In this document: one piece after another, positions 1 through 12,235 of the stretch
Layout: the number at the start of each line of letters is the position of its first letter
How positions within the stretch are numbered: the stretch's first letter is position 1
DNA from: Toxonevra muliebris
Lineage: Eukaryota; Arthropoda; Insecta; Diptera; Pallopteridae
Length of the DNA: 64,000 nt
Direction: 5' to 3'
Assembly (NCBI GenBank): GCA_963691655.1
Contig: OY829328.1
Coordinates: forward strand, 74,466,400-74,530,399
Position numbers and translations under genes: made by a program
The notes under the pieces: generated by a model
Told to the model about the DNA's origin: nothing
Seen by the model: the letters and a program-made list of their open reading frames with translations, nothing else
Databases searched by the model: none

Positions 1-665
1 TATAGGCATACGACTGATTGGAGTCAATAAATACAGACATACGACTACTGGGTTCTATGAGTACAGAGGTATAACTGGCTAGAGCCTAGGAGTTCAGGTA
101 TATGACTGGTTGAACCTATGAATACTAGTAAATGACTGATTCAAGCCTATGCGTAGAATAACAAGACTGACCGAAACAGCACGATTTATTGAAGCCTATG
201 ATATATATATATTCATACTATTGATTAGAACCTATGCGTACAAGCACTCGACTGACTGGCGCCTATAAGTACTGGTATATGGTTGACTCAAGCCAATAGT
301 ACAGACATAAGAACGACTGAAGCTTATGAATACAGGCATACGACTGATTGGAGTCTATGAATACAGACATGCAACTACTGGAACCTATGAGTACAGAGGT
401 ATAACTGACTGGAACCTATGAGTACACGTATACAACTGGTTGGAGCCTATTAACTCTAGTATATGACTGATTATGCGACTGACTGGAGCCTATGAATATT
501 GGTATACGATTGACTCAAGCTTATGAGTACAAGCATTCGACTGCTCGAAGTCAATAGTACAGGCATACTTCCGGCTAAAGATTATGAGTACTGACATAGA
601 CTGTCTGGAGCCTTTGAATACAGGCACATGACTGATTGGAGCCTATGGGTACAGACGTGCTAGCA
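1..665. repeat. degenerate ~30-bp minisatellite with higher-order period
   Basis: About twenty diverged copies of a 30-31 bp unit can be read by eye, of the form GGAGCCTATGAGTACAGG followed by a CATACGACTGACT-like segment. The block near 4-120 reappears with few differences near 334-450, an offset of about 330 bp (eleven monomers), so a higher-order unit has been duplicated. The array is cut by the window edge and ends near 665, where AT-rich sequence begins. No coding role is seen. Confidence 0.85.
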
Positions 666-2160
666 CGATAGAAAATTTCCAAATTAATTTTTATGAAACT
701 GAACTTTAAATACTTTAATAGAAGGGAGTAAATACGATTATTCAATTGATGGCCATTATTTAACAGCATAAAAGATAAGACGAATACTACTTAAAATAAA
801 AAAATAAAAAAAAATATTTTACCATTTTTTTCTTAAAGAATAACATTTTAAAATTGTAAACATTAAAATTACTTTATTACTATAAAAATTTTACACTTTC
901 AAATAAGCCAAAATTTGAAAAGAATCTTCAATTTTTCTCAGTCGTAAGAAGAAAATTTAGAAAAAAATGAATGTATCTTAGCTAACCTAGAAAAATTGTG
1001 GATACACACTTAATTGTTTTCTTTGTTTAATTGAGTCAAATATATTCCAACTCTCAATTAAAAATCAACAAAAATTCCCTGTTAATTCCATTTCCCTGCA
1101 ATGTACTCATGCAAGCATGACGGCTCAGTGCTTGTATAGGTACATTATGTGAATGCTGCTATTTAAAATATTCATGCTGGTATTTATGTAAAACAACAAC
1201 AAAACAAAATCATTAAAAAAATTTCACAATGAATGCAAATCTAATTTGTACAATAATTTTTCATGCGTCGTCAGAAAATTTTTGCAATACACTAATTTCA
1301 TATTTTCAGACACACACATGCATAACAAACTAAAACCAGCAAAAAAAACAAACCGTGGTGCATCTATATTGTTACCATTGCCGCCACCGTGCCCGCCACC
1401 GTTATATTTGTCACAACTCATTTGCACGAAATTAAGCTGTGCATCCAGCCAGCAAGTAAAAGCGCAGCCATTTTTAATAGCTTAGCTGTCAGCGTGCATT
1501 TACGCAAATGTCCGCATATTTAACTGCAAACGTCGCAACTAGACGCTACCACGCCACGTATCTATCTGCAGATAAATGCAGCAGCGTACAGTAGCTAGCA
1601 AATAAGTAGAGCTGCAGTATACTACCTTTTTTTTGGTGAAGGCAGGAAGGGAAGAGAGCATTGTGACGGCATAATTTTAGTACTAGAAAACTGCGTAATT
1701 TATCATGCACACATACACATGCATACCTGTTAAGGTGTTAAAATGGCTTTTGACAATGTTAGTTTATTCATGATGCGCGGAGTTTTTTTTTTTGTTGGTT
1801 GGCATGTGTTTGATTGTCTGTGGGTATTCTCAAAAACATTCATGTGTGGGAGATATTTTTGCGGTGCAATCGGGATATGGAGTTAATTTGGAATACTTTT
1901 GTTTGCGTAAGTTAAAACTTCAATAGAACATAAATGAAACTCAATTCTCTAAAGCCTAGAAAAAATAAGGTTGAGATTGTGATTAACGTTGATAAGTCCA
2001 TGTAAGCATGAAACAAGTTCTAAGTTTTGTAGTTGATCTCGCAAATTTTGAAGACATTAGGGGCAGTACTCTCAAGCTCATGATTTTCTTTCATTTCATT
2101 TCAATAATTAAGGCCCAGAAAAGTTCTGGAATAAAAATTTTGAGGTCTCAGTAAAATATA
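666..2160. other. AT-rich non-coding stretch, no gene seen
   Basis: I see only short spurious reading frames, poly-A/T runs and a small CCGCCACC-type repeat near 1380-1400. It could be intergenic or part of a long intron. Confidence 0.6.
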
Positions 2161-2169
2161 TTATTTATT

Positions 2170-4740
2170 ATTGAAATTCAAATCATATCTCGGACAAAAA
2201 CCAGACCAGAACTCAAACCAATAATCGGACCAAAATGTGAAGCAAAATGAGCCCGAAATTCAGACCAAAACTCAAAATAAATATCAAATGAAAAATTTTA
2301 CTGAAATTCGAATAAAAATCTGATCAAAACTCAAAGTAGACTAAATCTCGGACCAAATTTAAGAACAAAAATTGAACCAAAATTTGAAGGAAAAGAGACT
2401 AAAGTTCTAATCAAAAAACAGATAAAAAATCAGACCGAAATTTATTCTGAATTTCAGACCAAACACTAATTAAAACTTAGAACAATTTTAGACTGAAATC
2501 CATCCAGATAAAAATTTCACCAGTATTCGAATAAAAATCTGATCAAAGCTCGGACCAAACTTCAGAACAAAAATTGGATCAAAATTAAGAGTAAAATTAG
2601 ATGAAATTTCAGACCAAAAATCAGATAAAAAATCTAACCGAAGTCCAGTCCGAATTTCAGACCAAACACAAATTTAAACTCAGATCAAATTTAGACCGAA
2701 ATTCAGAATTCGAAAAATAAAATCAGATAAAAACTCAGACCAAACTTGGGAATAAAAGTCGGAGTAAAATTAGACCAAAGTTCAAATAAAACATCAGATT
2801 AATAATCTGACTTAAATTTAGTCTGAATTTTAGATCCAACTCAATTAAAATTGAAAACAAATTAAGACCTAAATTCAGACCAAAATCTAGATGAAAAACT
2901 ACACGAGAATTCAGATAAAAATATGATCGAAACTCGAACAAAAAGCAAATCAAACTTCAGACTAAAAATTGGATTAAAATTTTAATAAAAAGAGATCAAA
3001 GTTTTAATCAGATTTTACCGAAATCCTATCTGAATTTCGGACTGCACCCAAATTCAAACTGAGAACAAATTTAAACCGAAATTCAGACCAAAATCCAGAT
3101 GACAAATTTCACCAGGATTCGAACAAAAATTTGACCAAACTTAGGGATAAAAATCGGACCAAAATTTAGAGCAAAATGAGACCAAAGTTCAGACCAAAAT
3201 TTAATTTGGATTTTAGATCCAACACAAATTAAAACTGAGAACAAATTTAGACAGAAATTCAGACCAAACTCAGACTAAAATCCAGATGAAAAATTTCACT
3301 AGAATTCAGATAAAAAATTGGATCAAAACCGGACCAAAATGTGGAGCAAATGAGACCAAAGTTCAAACCAAAAATGTGGGAAGAAACCTGACTGAAATAT
3401 AGCCTGAATTTCAGACTGAACCCAAATTTTAACTGAGTACAAATTCAGACCAAAACTTAGACTGTAAGGGAGCGGAGACTTCCTTAAAGTGGGACATTCA
3501 ATCATACCAGCCGCAAGAGCCAAAAAATGTCTACATGCGTCTAAGCATAAAAGAATGTTTCGATTGCCATCAAATAAATTCGAAAGAGTTTGCGATTAAG
3601 CGTCTGCTTTATTTAATGGTTGATTATCGAATGACAAAATTACAATTATGATATTGATCTTAAGTACTAGTTAGAGTAATGCAAAGAAGTAGAATGTGAT
3701 AAATAATGATTACAGTTAAATGAGCAAATTATTAGCGATCCCTCTTTATGCATTACAGTGATGGCAAAAATAATAATTACATTAATAAAATGAATGTTTG
3801 CAGAGAATATTAACATAAAACATAAAAATTAACATACATAGCATGAACATTGTGTATAAAATATAAATAATCATGATAATCGTAAACAGCGCCGTTACAA
3901 GACCAAAATCCAGATGAAAAATTTCACCACTGTTCAGAAAAAAAATCGGGCCAAAATTTGGAGCAAAGTGAGACCCAATTTCAGATTTAATTCAATTAAA
4001 ACTAAGAACAAATTTAAACCGAAATTAAGACCAAAACTTAGATCAAAATCCAGGTGAAAATTTTTACCAGAATTCGGATAAAAAATCTTGTCAAAACTCG
4101 AACCAAAAGCAGACCGAAACTCCGACTAAACTTCAGAACAAAAATCGGAACAAAATTTGAAGTAAAATTAGATCAATTTGAAGCAATATAAAACTAAAAA
4201 TCAGATAAAAATCTACCTAAAATTCAGGGCAAAAATAACACCAAACCTTAGTTAAAACTCAGATCAAATTTAGTCCGAAATTCAGACCAAAATTTAGATT
4301 AAAAATTTGATAAGAATTCGAATAAAAATCTGATCAAAACTCAGACCAAACCAGGCAAAAACTCGCCCCAAACTTCGGACTAAAACTCTGAGCATAATGA
4401 AGCCGAAAATCAAATAAAAAAATTTTACCGAAATTCAGATCAAACACAAATTAAAACCGAATATAAAATTGGACCAAAACTCGTCTCAGTCTTCAGAACA
4501 TTTCGGTTTTAAATTCAGACCAACGCTCAAATCGAAATTCAGATAAAAATCTCAGCAAATTCAAACCAAAATTCAGGATGAAACTTGGACCAAAATTTAC
4601 ATCAAAACTCAAACCAAAGGTTAAAAACTTAACCGAAACTCAGACCAAACTTTAAACCAAAAATCGGACCAAATTCAGAACAAACTTAGACCGAAACTCA
4701 AACCAAAATTTGGAAAAAATATCTGACTAAAACTTAGATC
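2170..4740. repeat. 12-bp-period degenerate minisatellite (A-rich on +)
   Basis: The stretch is built from variants of CAGACCAAAATT repeated about every 12 bp and heavily mutated. Because 12 is a multiple of 3, the minus strand gives long low-complexity frames rich in F-G-L-N that are not genes. The array is interrupted at 3463-3899 by a solo LTR. The same family recurs near 14.7-15.6, 20.1-20.5, 21.6-21.95, 31.85-32.05, 45.3-45.5, 46.7-49.6 and 56.0-56.3 kb, in both orientations. Confidence 0.85.
3463..3899 (-). mobile_element. solo LTR (Ty3/gypsy-type), minus strand
   Basis: A 437-bp block starts with TGTAAGGGAGCGG, ends with GCGCCGTTACA and is flanked on both sides by the 4-bp repeat AGAC (3459-3462 and 3900-3903), as expected for a 4-bp target duplication. 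It interrupts the 12-bp minisatellite cleanly. Read on the minus strand it begins TGTAACGGCGC, contains ATTAAATAAAGC as a possible polyadenylation signal, and ends CTCCCTTACA. No internal retroviral-type genes remain, so this is the footprint of LTR-LTR recombination. The superfamily call rests on terminal sequence and target-site length only. Confidence 0.75.
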
Positions 4741-4779
4741 AGCAGGATTTGTTCAGAGATATAAGATTCGGGGTAAGTA

Positions 4780-5012
4780 CTACGGTAATACTTCTATTTA
4801 AGTCGTCTCCATTAACGTCATCACGATTTAAGTCGTACAAAAAAAATGCAACATTTGGAAATAACTTATTTACGTCTTTTCGATTTGAGTTATAAAATTT
4901 TGGAGCGAGTCCCGACTTAAATCAAGGCATTACTGGAAACAACTTATTTACGTCGTTACGATTTGAGTCATAAAACTTTGGAGTGAGTCTCGACTTAAAT
5001 CGAGACATTACT
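4780..5012. repeat. 78-bp tandem repeat with CGATTTAAGTCG palindromes
   Basis: Two clear copies of a 78-bp unit begin GGAAATAACT (4857) and GGAAACAACT (4935). Each ends in a CGACTTAAATCRAGRCATTACT-like segment that is the reverse complement of CGATTTAAGTCG elsewhere in the unit. A partial third copy lies upstream. No function can be assigned. Confidence 0.7.
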
Positions 5013-6529
5013 GCATTCAGTTGGTAGAGTGAGTACTCCAACAACTAAAATTTCCTAAGTTTAAAACTAATGGTAAAGTAGCTAACACTTTAAATGAAAA
5101 ATTTAAATAATATTTTAAAATTTCTTGGCCTGGAAATTGAAATGCTTTCAACTGTATGTATGACCAACTAATTTTCAGTACATTATTTTTTAAAAGTGTG
5201 ATTACTAACTGGAATCTATTGCTTCCCCCTTAGTTGTAGCCATTTGATTAGTATAGGGCCGAACCGTTTTCCCCTCAGTGGAGAACCTATATACGAATAT
5301 ACTTTACATATATTTGCCTTCTTTTTCTATTCCAATTTTCTTTTGTAGTCTCTCTCTAATTTAAGCAAAATTATACCATTTTATTTTTACTTTACTACGC
5401 TTTACACTTTAACTTCTTCCGTTTACTACTAACTACTTTCCTCTATACATACATATATCCTTTTTTCCTTCTTTTAAGACAGTGTAATAATAAAAGTGTA
5501 CTAGATAGTAAATAGTTAATATTGAAAAATAACTTGTGCATTTTATGCCTCAAATTTTCGGATAAATACTTTTTCATTTACTGATTTTCATAAAACTTTT
5601 CAACACTTCAACCCAAATGAATAGAGTTGAAAGATGAAAGAAATGATTTTCTACTTTATCATTTTTTTTTATGTTCTTTTTAGGGTTTCTCCTAACAATA
5701 TTCACACTTTTGCTGTTGAAATTTTTGTACTTTTTGAATTTTCTTCGTCCCTTTTTGATTTCTTCTCTTTTTTTTTTTTGGCTTTTTTCGTTTTTAATTT
5801 TACTACCTTACCTTTTTCATTCATTGATGCATAATTGATGCTACCAGATACGAATAGATGCCAAAGGTAACTCAATTAAAGATGAGGCTTCAGTTTTCTT
5901 TCATCATTTTTACAAGTATGTAGTTCGTATGGTAGTGATTGTAGTAGTAGTTCATACTGTAATATACAAGTATGTATGGGTGTGTGTGTATGGAAGAGCA
6001 ACAACAACTATACCAATGGCAAAGGCAATGAACGATAGCAACACTAGCATAAATTTAATACTACTATAGAGTGGTGTTGTTGTTGTACATAGTGCAATTT
6101 TATTAAAAGCCAAATTGAAAGTGTTGCAAATCAAAAATTGCACTTAAATTGCAAATTGGTTCTTTAATTTTTATTTTTTGCTCCTTTTTTCCTACTACAT
6201 ACTACTTTTCCTTTTACATACGAGTATTGCATGCTCCTTGTTAGTTTTCGTGTGCTTTTCATTGTAATGAAAGAAAAAAAGATATGTATGTTACTATTGT
6301 AGTAACTCTGAAATATCAATCTATCACTTTTGATGTTAATTGCAATTTAAATATAAAATGTTTTATTACTGATTGTGGTTAGTTTCACTAAAAGAAAGCA
6401 ATTGTTAACAGTACAAGGTTGCAAAAGAATGCAATCATTTTGCCGCGTCATATTGTATTGAATTTGAACAACTTCTATCGCAGCGATAAAATCACGTATG
6501 TTTTCTCATTGCTTAATAACAAAGCTGTA
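5013..6529. other. non-coding stretch, microsatellite-rich
   Basis: This holds T-rich runs, a TGTGTG run near 5975-5990 and short spurious frames. No gene, RNA or transposon end is recognised until the element starting near 6530. Confidence 0.55.
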
Positions 6530-8250
6530 AAATAATGCAATCAGTTAAGGATATAAAGTCACAAATGAATAATCATTTTTGATTGCAGTTATTGAATAAC
6601 ATATTTGAATGTAGAATAAAAAAATCATGACTACTTTGAAGTCATCTGGAGTCACTTGAAGGGAATTGGTCTTGCTTGAAGTCAATTTGGGACTTGAAGT
6701 CGATTGGAATCACTTAAAATCATTTGGAGTCAATTGGGGATTTGAAGCCACTTGAAGTAAATTGGAGTCACTTGGAGTTATTTGTAATCTCTTGGAGTCA
6801 ATTGGGATTTTAAATCAATTGGAGCCACTTAAAGTCATTTAGGGATTCAAAGTCAATTGGAGTCACTTGTAATTACTTGAGTCAATTTGAGTCGCTTGAA
6901 GTCAATTGCAGTTACTTGAGCTCCCTTGAAATTAATTAGGATTCGAAGTCAATTGGAGTTACTTGTAGTCTATTGGAGTCAATTGCATTTTTGTAGTCAG
7001 TTGAAGTCACGTGAGTCACTTTGAGTCTCTTGAAGTCAATTGGAGTCACTTGGAAGTCATTAGGGGTTTTGAAGTCACTTCACGTCAATTGGAGTCACTT
7101 GCAGTCCCTTAAAGTCAATTGGAGTCACTTGAGGCCGTTTGGGAATTTAAAGTCAGTTGAAATCACTTGGAGTCAGTTGCAATCACTTGGAATAAATTTG
7201 AGTCACTTGAAGTAAATTTGTGACTTGAAATCATTTAGAATCACTTAAAGTCATTTGGAATTAATTGAAGTCACTTGTAATCACTTGGAGTCACTTAAAA
7301 TTACTTGGAATCAATTGGAATCACTTGAAGTCAATCGGAGTCACTTGGAAGTCATTTGGGGTTTTGAAGACACTTGAAGTCAATTTCACTCACTTGAAAT
7401 TACTTGGAGTCAATTGGGATTTGAAGTCGATTGAAATCAATTGGAGTCACTTGAAATCACTCGGAGTCAATTAGGATTTGAAGTCAGTTGGAGTCACTTG
7501 GAGTCAATTGAGATTTAAAGTCATTTGAAGTCAGTGGGAAGTCATTAGGAGGTTTGAAGTCACTTGAAGTCAATTGGACTCACTTGGAGCCACTTGAAAT
7601 CATTTGGAGTCAATTAGGATTTGGAGTCAATTGGAATTATTTGAAATCATTTGGAGTCAATTGGGATTTGAAGTCAATTGGACTCACTTGAAGTCAATTA
7701 GAGTCACTTAGAAGTCATTAGAGCTTTTGAAGTCAATTGGAGTCACTTGATATCACTTGGACTAAGTTTGAATCAATTGGAATCACTTGAAGTCATTTGA
7801 AATCACTGGAAATTACTTAGAGTCACTTGTAGTTAATTAGAGTTATTTGAAGTCACTTGGGGCTCAAAGTCAATTGGAGTTACTTGGAGTCAATGGAATC
7901 GCTTGAAGTGGCTTGAATCAATTGTGATTTGGAGTTAATTGGAGTCACTTGAAGTCAATTGGAGTCACTTGAAATCACTTGGAGTCGATTGGGATTTGAA
8001 GTCACTTGAGGTCAATTGGAGTCACTTAAAATCACTAGGAGTCGATTGGGATTTGAAGTCACTTGAGTGATTTGAATTGGAGTCACTTCAAATCACTTGA
8101 AATCATTTGGCATCACTTGGAGTCACTTGAAATCACTTGGAGTCAAATGGTAGTTTGTAGTAAATACGAATCACTTGGAGTCAATTGGAATTTGAAGTCA
8201 ATTGGAGTTACTTGAAGTCACTTAGAGTGAATTGCTATTTAAAATCAATT
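6530..8250 (+). mobile_element. foldback-family left end followed by a 1.6-kb 10-bp satellite
   Basis: The first ~115 bp, beginning CAAAGCTGTAAAATAATGCA, align almost base for base with the left terminal arm of the element at 45507-46703, including the later stretch TTGAATAACATATTTGA. From about 6630 the sequence becomes a head-to-tail array of TTGGAGTCAC and TTGAAGTCAA decamers running to about 8235. I could not find the matching right terminus, so the copy appears truncated on the right or expanded past recognition. The reading frames in the array are repeat artefacts. Confidence 0.7.
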
Positions 8251-9457
8251 GTTTCTTAATTATTATTTTTCTAATAACTTTTTTGCCGGAAAAAAAAGTA
8301 ATTGTTATTTTGAGTCCCCTAATAAAAAGAGAATAGTGTATGAAATATAATAACCACCTTATTTTTAAATTCACATTTCTAAAATAAGGTGCCAACAACT
8401 AGCAAAAAAAAAAATTAAATTGAATTGAATTTTCCCCAAAAATCGCTTAACATTTTTGCACAATGGATTTTTCCGCACTATTATTTGTTATAATTGAAGC
8501 GCATGAATGAAATCAATTCGAAATCATATCAATTAAAATTTATTTGTAGTAAAATTGAATGAATACTTTTTGTGTGTTTTTTTTTTGTCTCTTTTCTGTT
8601 TTTTTGTTACAATTGCATTACTCGATTTTGTTTTATTTGCATTAATGCCGCATTACGTAAATTTGTATGCTCAATTATCGTTAAATTGCCAATACTACCG
8701 AATACAATCATTATTACCGCAATGCTACCGCTACAGTCATCAACATCGACATCAACAACAACGTCATTATTGCATTCAGTATGTGTCTACGTTTCAGTTA
8801 AAATCACTGTTTGAATTTCATTGCGAATGCAATTTACAATACCATAAAAAAAGAAAACAAAAAATATCATAAAATCACTGGTACTGGCATTGGTATGATA
8901 GTGATGGACTTTACGCTGCTATTGGTTTATTGAACAACAATAAAAACATAAACGATAATAACAACAAAGAGTTGATTTTTATTTTTTATGCAATATAAAA
9001 AAAAAAAAATTTATTAGTAACAAAATGAAAACGAATTTCGTTTTTTTTGTAGAGCGATAAAAAATGTTGCTGAGTACCCAGCTGGCGTTGAGAAGATTAT
9101 TGGATGATCGTCTGGACGATTGAAGGATGATTTCTAAGTAATTTTTCAGTTTTGCGGCTTTTAGTTTCGGTGATGTTTGTTGTGTAATAATAATTAAATA
9201 ACTACTATATAATTTGTGTCCAAAACAAGTAAACAATGTACGACGTAGTTGCCCTCTAGATATCTCTAGATGACGCCGGAGAAAAAGTATTCGCCTTTTT
9301 TCCATATACAAACTTGTAAACATTAACCTAAAATTATTATTTCAAATGAAAGAAAAAATGAAAAAAAAATTCATAGCATACTTTTAGGCACACAATCCGC
9401 CAAAAATCCTTTCAAGTTATTCTTTTATAAACCTCATAAATTGTTCATTGAAGACTT
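8251..9457. other. non-coding stretch, no gene seen
   Basis: AT-rich sequence with poly-T runs and a few CAACAACA trinucleotide tracts near 8745-8765. A 114-codon minus-strand frame at 8979-9323 has poly-K/F composition and no recognisable domain, so I do not count it as a gene. Confidence 0.5.
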
Positions 9458-10697
9458 GGTCGTATAGCAAGTGGAAATTTATCTAAAATATAGTAATCAG
9501 TATCGTATTTTGCTTTTACCAATCGTCCTAACAATTTCTCATTGGGTGTCGATAAATCTTCCTCGTCGCCTGTCACGATGCCGGCCTCACGCAACATTGC
9601 CACACCTTCAGAGAATTGCAATATAAGTGGTTCAAGAAACTTGAAAGGCTCAACCTTATACTACTGACCCACAGCCTCAATTTTGCGGCTGTATTGGTCT
9701 CGGAGACCTTTAAAAATGGCGGTGAATGTATTGCCAGTGCTATGTAGCACTTCATGGTTATGGTATTTAAAGGCCATCTCTAAGTCGAGTCCAATGAATT
9801 TAGTCAAATGTCGATGCGTGTTTGAGTCTTCCGCACGAAAAACAGCTCCCACAGTGTAAGTGTAAACTTTATCGAAATCAGCTGCAATGGCCATTTGCTT
9901 GTACAGTTGAGGTGACTGTGCCAAGTACGCCGAATCCTTGAAATAGCTAACAGTGAAAACATTGGCTCCACCTTCACTGGCTGCCTGATTAGCTGATTGC
10001 CTGATTAGCTGGTGTCCTTAGATCCAAAACACGATTATCCAATCGAGTGTCTTGGTTAACGCGAATGTTCGAACCCTCAATATCCTCTGGGTTGTCGGGA
10101 CGTGATGCATCTTCAATTTGCAGCGGCAACTGTGGCTTAGCATGCGAAATTAGGAATATTTGCAGAACACACAGTTCGATAGATTGCTCTGTGCATGATT
10201 CAATTTTGTTCGGGACATACACTACTTTCGCTTGTATATCAATGATGCTTTCTTTATTGATAGTTCCAGCAAATTTCACCATCTGCTTGGAAATGTTTTC
10301 ATCCACTGCGACAATACATTGGACCGTACTGCTTTGTTGGCGCAAAATAAGGAAACATTGCTTGCCTTTTGAACGGGAAGTGTGCACACGGCCACATACC
10401 CAAAACGAGAGAGCTATTCACATGTCTACTCAATTCGGGCACATCGACGAATTGCCTATCTTCATGTTTTTCCGTGGATTGAATCATTTCAGAGATCCCA
10501 TAGCGATCAATAGAGCAATCTTCCGCACAATCGCCTTCATTACCATCATTAACTTTACCAGATGCAGCCTTGTGTTTAGCTTTCTTGACAGCCTTTAATG
10601 CTTCTTTAGCTTGTTTCTTGGCCGCTTTCTTTGATGTTTGCTCTTGTTGTGGCTCATCGCCTGCTACTGCAACATTCTTCTCCTTATCTTCCACCAT
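9458..10697 (-). pseudogene. cytoplasmic aspartyl-tRNA synthetase pseudogene
   Basis: The minus strand encodes a decayed class II aspartyl-tRNA synthetase, the enzyme that charges tRNA-Asp with aspartate in the cytosol. Starting at ATG 10697 it shows the lysine-rich N-terminal extension (KKAAKKQAKEALKAVKKAK), DRYGISEMIQS, the anticodon-binding OB fold ([20 protein letters not shown], then [20 protein letters not shown]) and class II catalytic pieces ([44 protein letters not shown]). The reading frame shifts near 10390. About 35 codons are missing near 9995, where ATTAGCTGATTGCCTG is duplicated, and a stop lies near 9661. Similarity ends after [10 protein letters not shown] at about 9458, before the C-terminal part with motif 3, so the active site is incomplete. 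There are no introns, which suggests a retrocopy (inferred). No poly-A tail is visible because the 3' part is gone. Confidence 0.88.
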
Positions 10698-10867
10698 GAT
10701 GCCAACTTTATCTTTAAAAAATCTGATTTAATTTATTTTAAAGCGATTTTGCATCCAACGAAAATCCCACGCGCCTCCAAAATTGCATTGAACACTCAAG
10801 GGTTCTTTTTATAGCGTTGTTTTTGTTGTAGAAACTCCAAGTTTTCCGTAACAAATGCGCATCTTTG

Positions 10868-11540
10868 TCATGTTAGTTTTTCGGTTAAGTCTAGGTTCAA
10901 GAATCGGGCGACGTCTGAGGGTTGCGTCCAGAATGATTGTGGTGCCAAGTTGGTTGGGTTAGCTGGGCATTCAAAAAGGTGCCCAGTGTCATAAGAGCTT
11001 TTGTTATAGTCTGCGTAGCTATTGATGGTTCCTCTGTCTATGCGTGATAAGCAGGAGTTTAGCATTGGACTTCATCCAGATCTTAGCTATGCTAGAGAGT
11101 ATCTTGTTTTTGGCCCAATTGCTTCTCGTTGTTGGAAATGGGTGTGTGGGTGGCCTTCTAGAACTATATTAAACTGTCTGCTATTATTGACCTTCTTTTC
11201 ATGTATGGCTTTCTGGGTCGCTTTATAAGAGTCGATGTCGAATTGGTGAGTTTTGAGTTTGCGAGGAAGTGAGGTGACTGATGCTGCTTAAGTCAATTGC
11301 GGATGGTGCATGGTATGTCTAACACGTCGGTGTTGATGTGATTTCATTGGTGACAAGCGATTAGGTATTATTTTAATAGAAGAGCGTTGTATTCTGCCAC
11401 CTTAAGCAACTTTACTTCGCTATGCAGGTGGTCTTTGTGTGGCATTAGGTGGCAGCTATTGATGATACGCAGGGCAGCGTTTTGGTTAGTTTGAAATGTC
11501 TTCCATTGAGTATCACCTGAGTCATATTACAAGGTACAGA
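10868..11540 (-). mobile_element. jockey/CR1-like LINE relic, end of ORF2
   Basis: The minus strand reads the C-terminal end of a non-LTR retrotransposon polyprotein: degenerate AALRIINSCHLM (the post-RT motif family AALR-ATG), IDPHTHFQQRE-type sequence, and near the end HLFECPANPTNLAP, SFWTQPSDVARFLNLDL. The family normally reads HLF-CPA-PT-LTP-SLW--P--VA-FL-L, so the match is clear. Frameshifts and stops separate the pieces. The endonuclease fragment at 12035-12235 has the same orientation and may be the 5' part of the same insertion after internal loss. Confidence 0.75.
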
Positions 11541-12034
11541 ATACAGGTAGTGGTTGATCGCTAGCTGCCAGGGAAGAATTCTCTGCTAAGATTTTAGAAA
11601 ACAGGTTCCTTTTATCAACCGAGCTGGTGGTGAAGCGATTTCTTGTGAAAAGTGTTGAAATCCACGAAAAAGTCTGGTTCTTTATTTTCTTTACAAATAC
11701 CTAAGCAATTCGTGAAGAAATTGTTGGTATTTTAGAGCAACATTCCAGCAATCTCTAATCTGTTTATGCAACTGTTCAGTTTTGCCATTTTTGTTAGATT
11801 GTCAACTCCTGAAAGCAACCTTTTTGGACGTGAATACTGATCTGCAAGTGTCATTAAACCATGAATTAGCTTTTAGTTTAATTCTAACCATTTTATAACG
11901 AATGAAAGACCACATTTCTAACAAAGTAATTTCTTGGACAATTTTCTATTTAGGGATCACAATTATCAATTGAAGGGGCCAAGAAAGTTATTCAGCCCAT
12001 TTCAATTTGCTTTTCCGTAAAGTCACTTTAATAG
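11541..12034. other. unassigned sequence between LINE fragments
   Basis: No frame with a recognisable domain. By position and orientation it could be the eroded reverse-transcriptase portion of the LINE that flanks it on both sides, but I cannot read RT motifs in it. Confidence 0.35.
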
Positions 12035-12235
12035 CTTTGAAGCTAATTGCAAAACGTTGCGAAAACTAGAATACTGAAAGGATGCTGAAATGGTACAGCG
12101 GCCTGAATTCCCAAGAGGTGTGTGGACACTAACATCATATTTTTCTTGATGAAGGGTGAGGAACAGGTCAAGGGTGTTGTGAGATTGGCCTGCGATGCGT
12201 GAAATATGTATCGGTTCCGCCATTAAGTGAGCCAA
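12035..12235 (-). mobile_element. LINE endonuclease fragment
   Basis: The minus strand encodes EPIHISRIAGQSHNTLDLFL followed by TLHQEKYDVSVHTPLGNSGR and CTISASF. This fits the end of the APE-type endonuclease domain of jockey-group LINEs, where NTLDLFLTS and PLGSSDHC-I precede the reverse transcriptase. The catalytic SDH of the family is replaced by SGR, so this fragment is inactive. It is truncated on both sides. Confidence 0.65.

Noticed and set aside
2735..3523. Minus-strand frames rich in F-G-L-N, resembling repeat proteins or membrane proteins
   Set aside because: The 12-bp period of the minisatellite guarantees a four-residue repeat; stops appear wherever units drift, and one frame runs into the solo LTR.
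6630..8235. CRISPR-like or protein-coding interpretation of the regular repeats (frames of 60-69 codons with W-S-H-L-K-S)
   Set aside because: Repeats are head-to-tail 10-mers without unique spacers, and the genome is eukaryotic; the protein frames are translations of the satellite.
8979..9323. 114-codon minus-strand frame next to the AspRS pseudogene
   Set aside because: It ends in poly-K/F sequence, overlaps AT-rich DNA and does not continue the AspRS C-terminus; no supporting motif.
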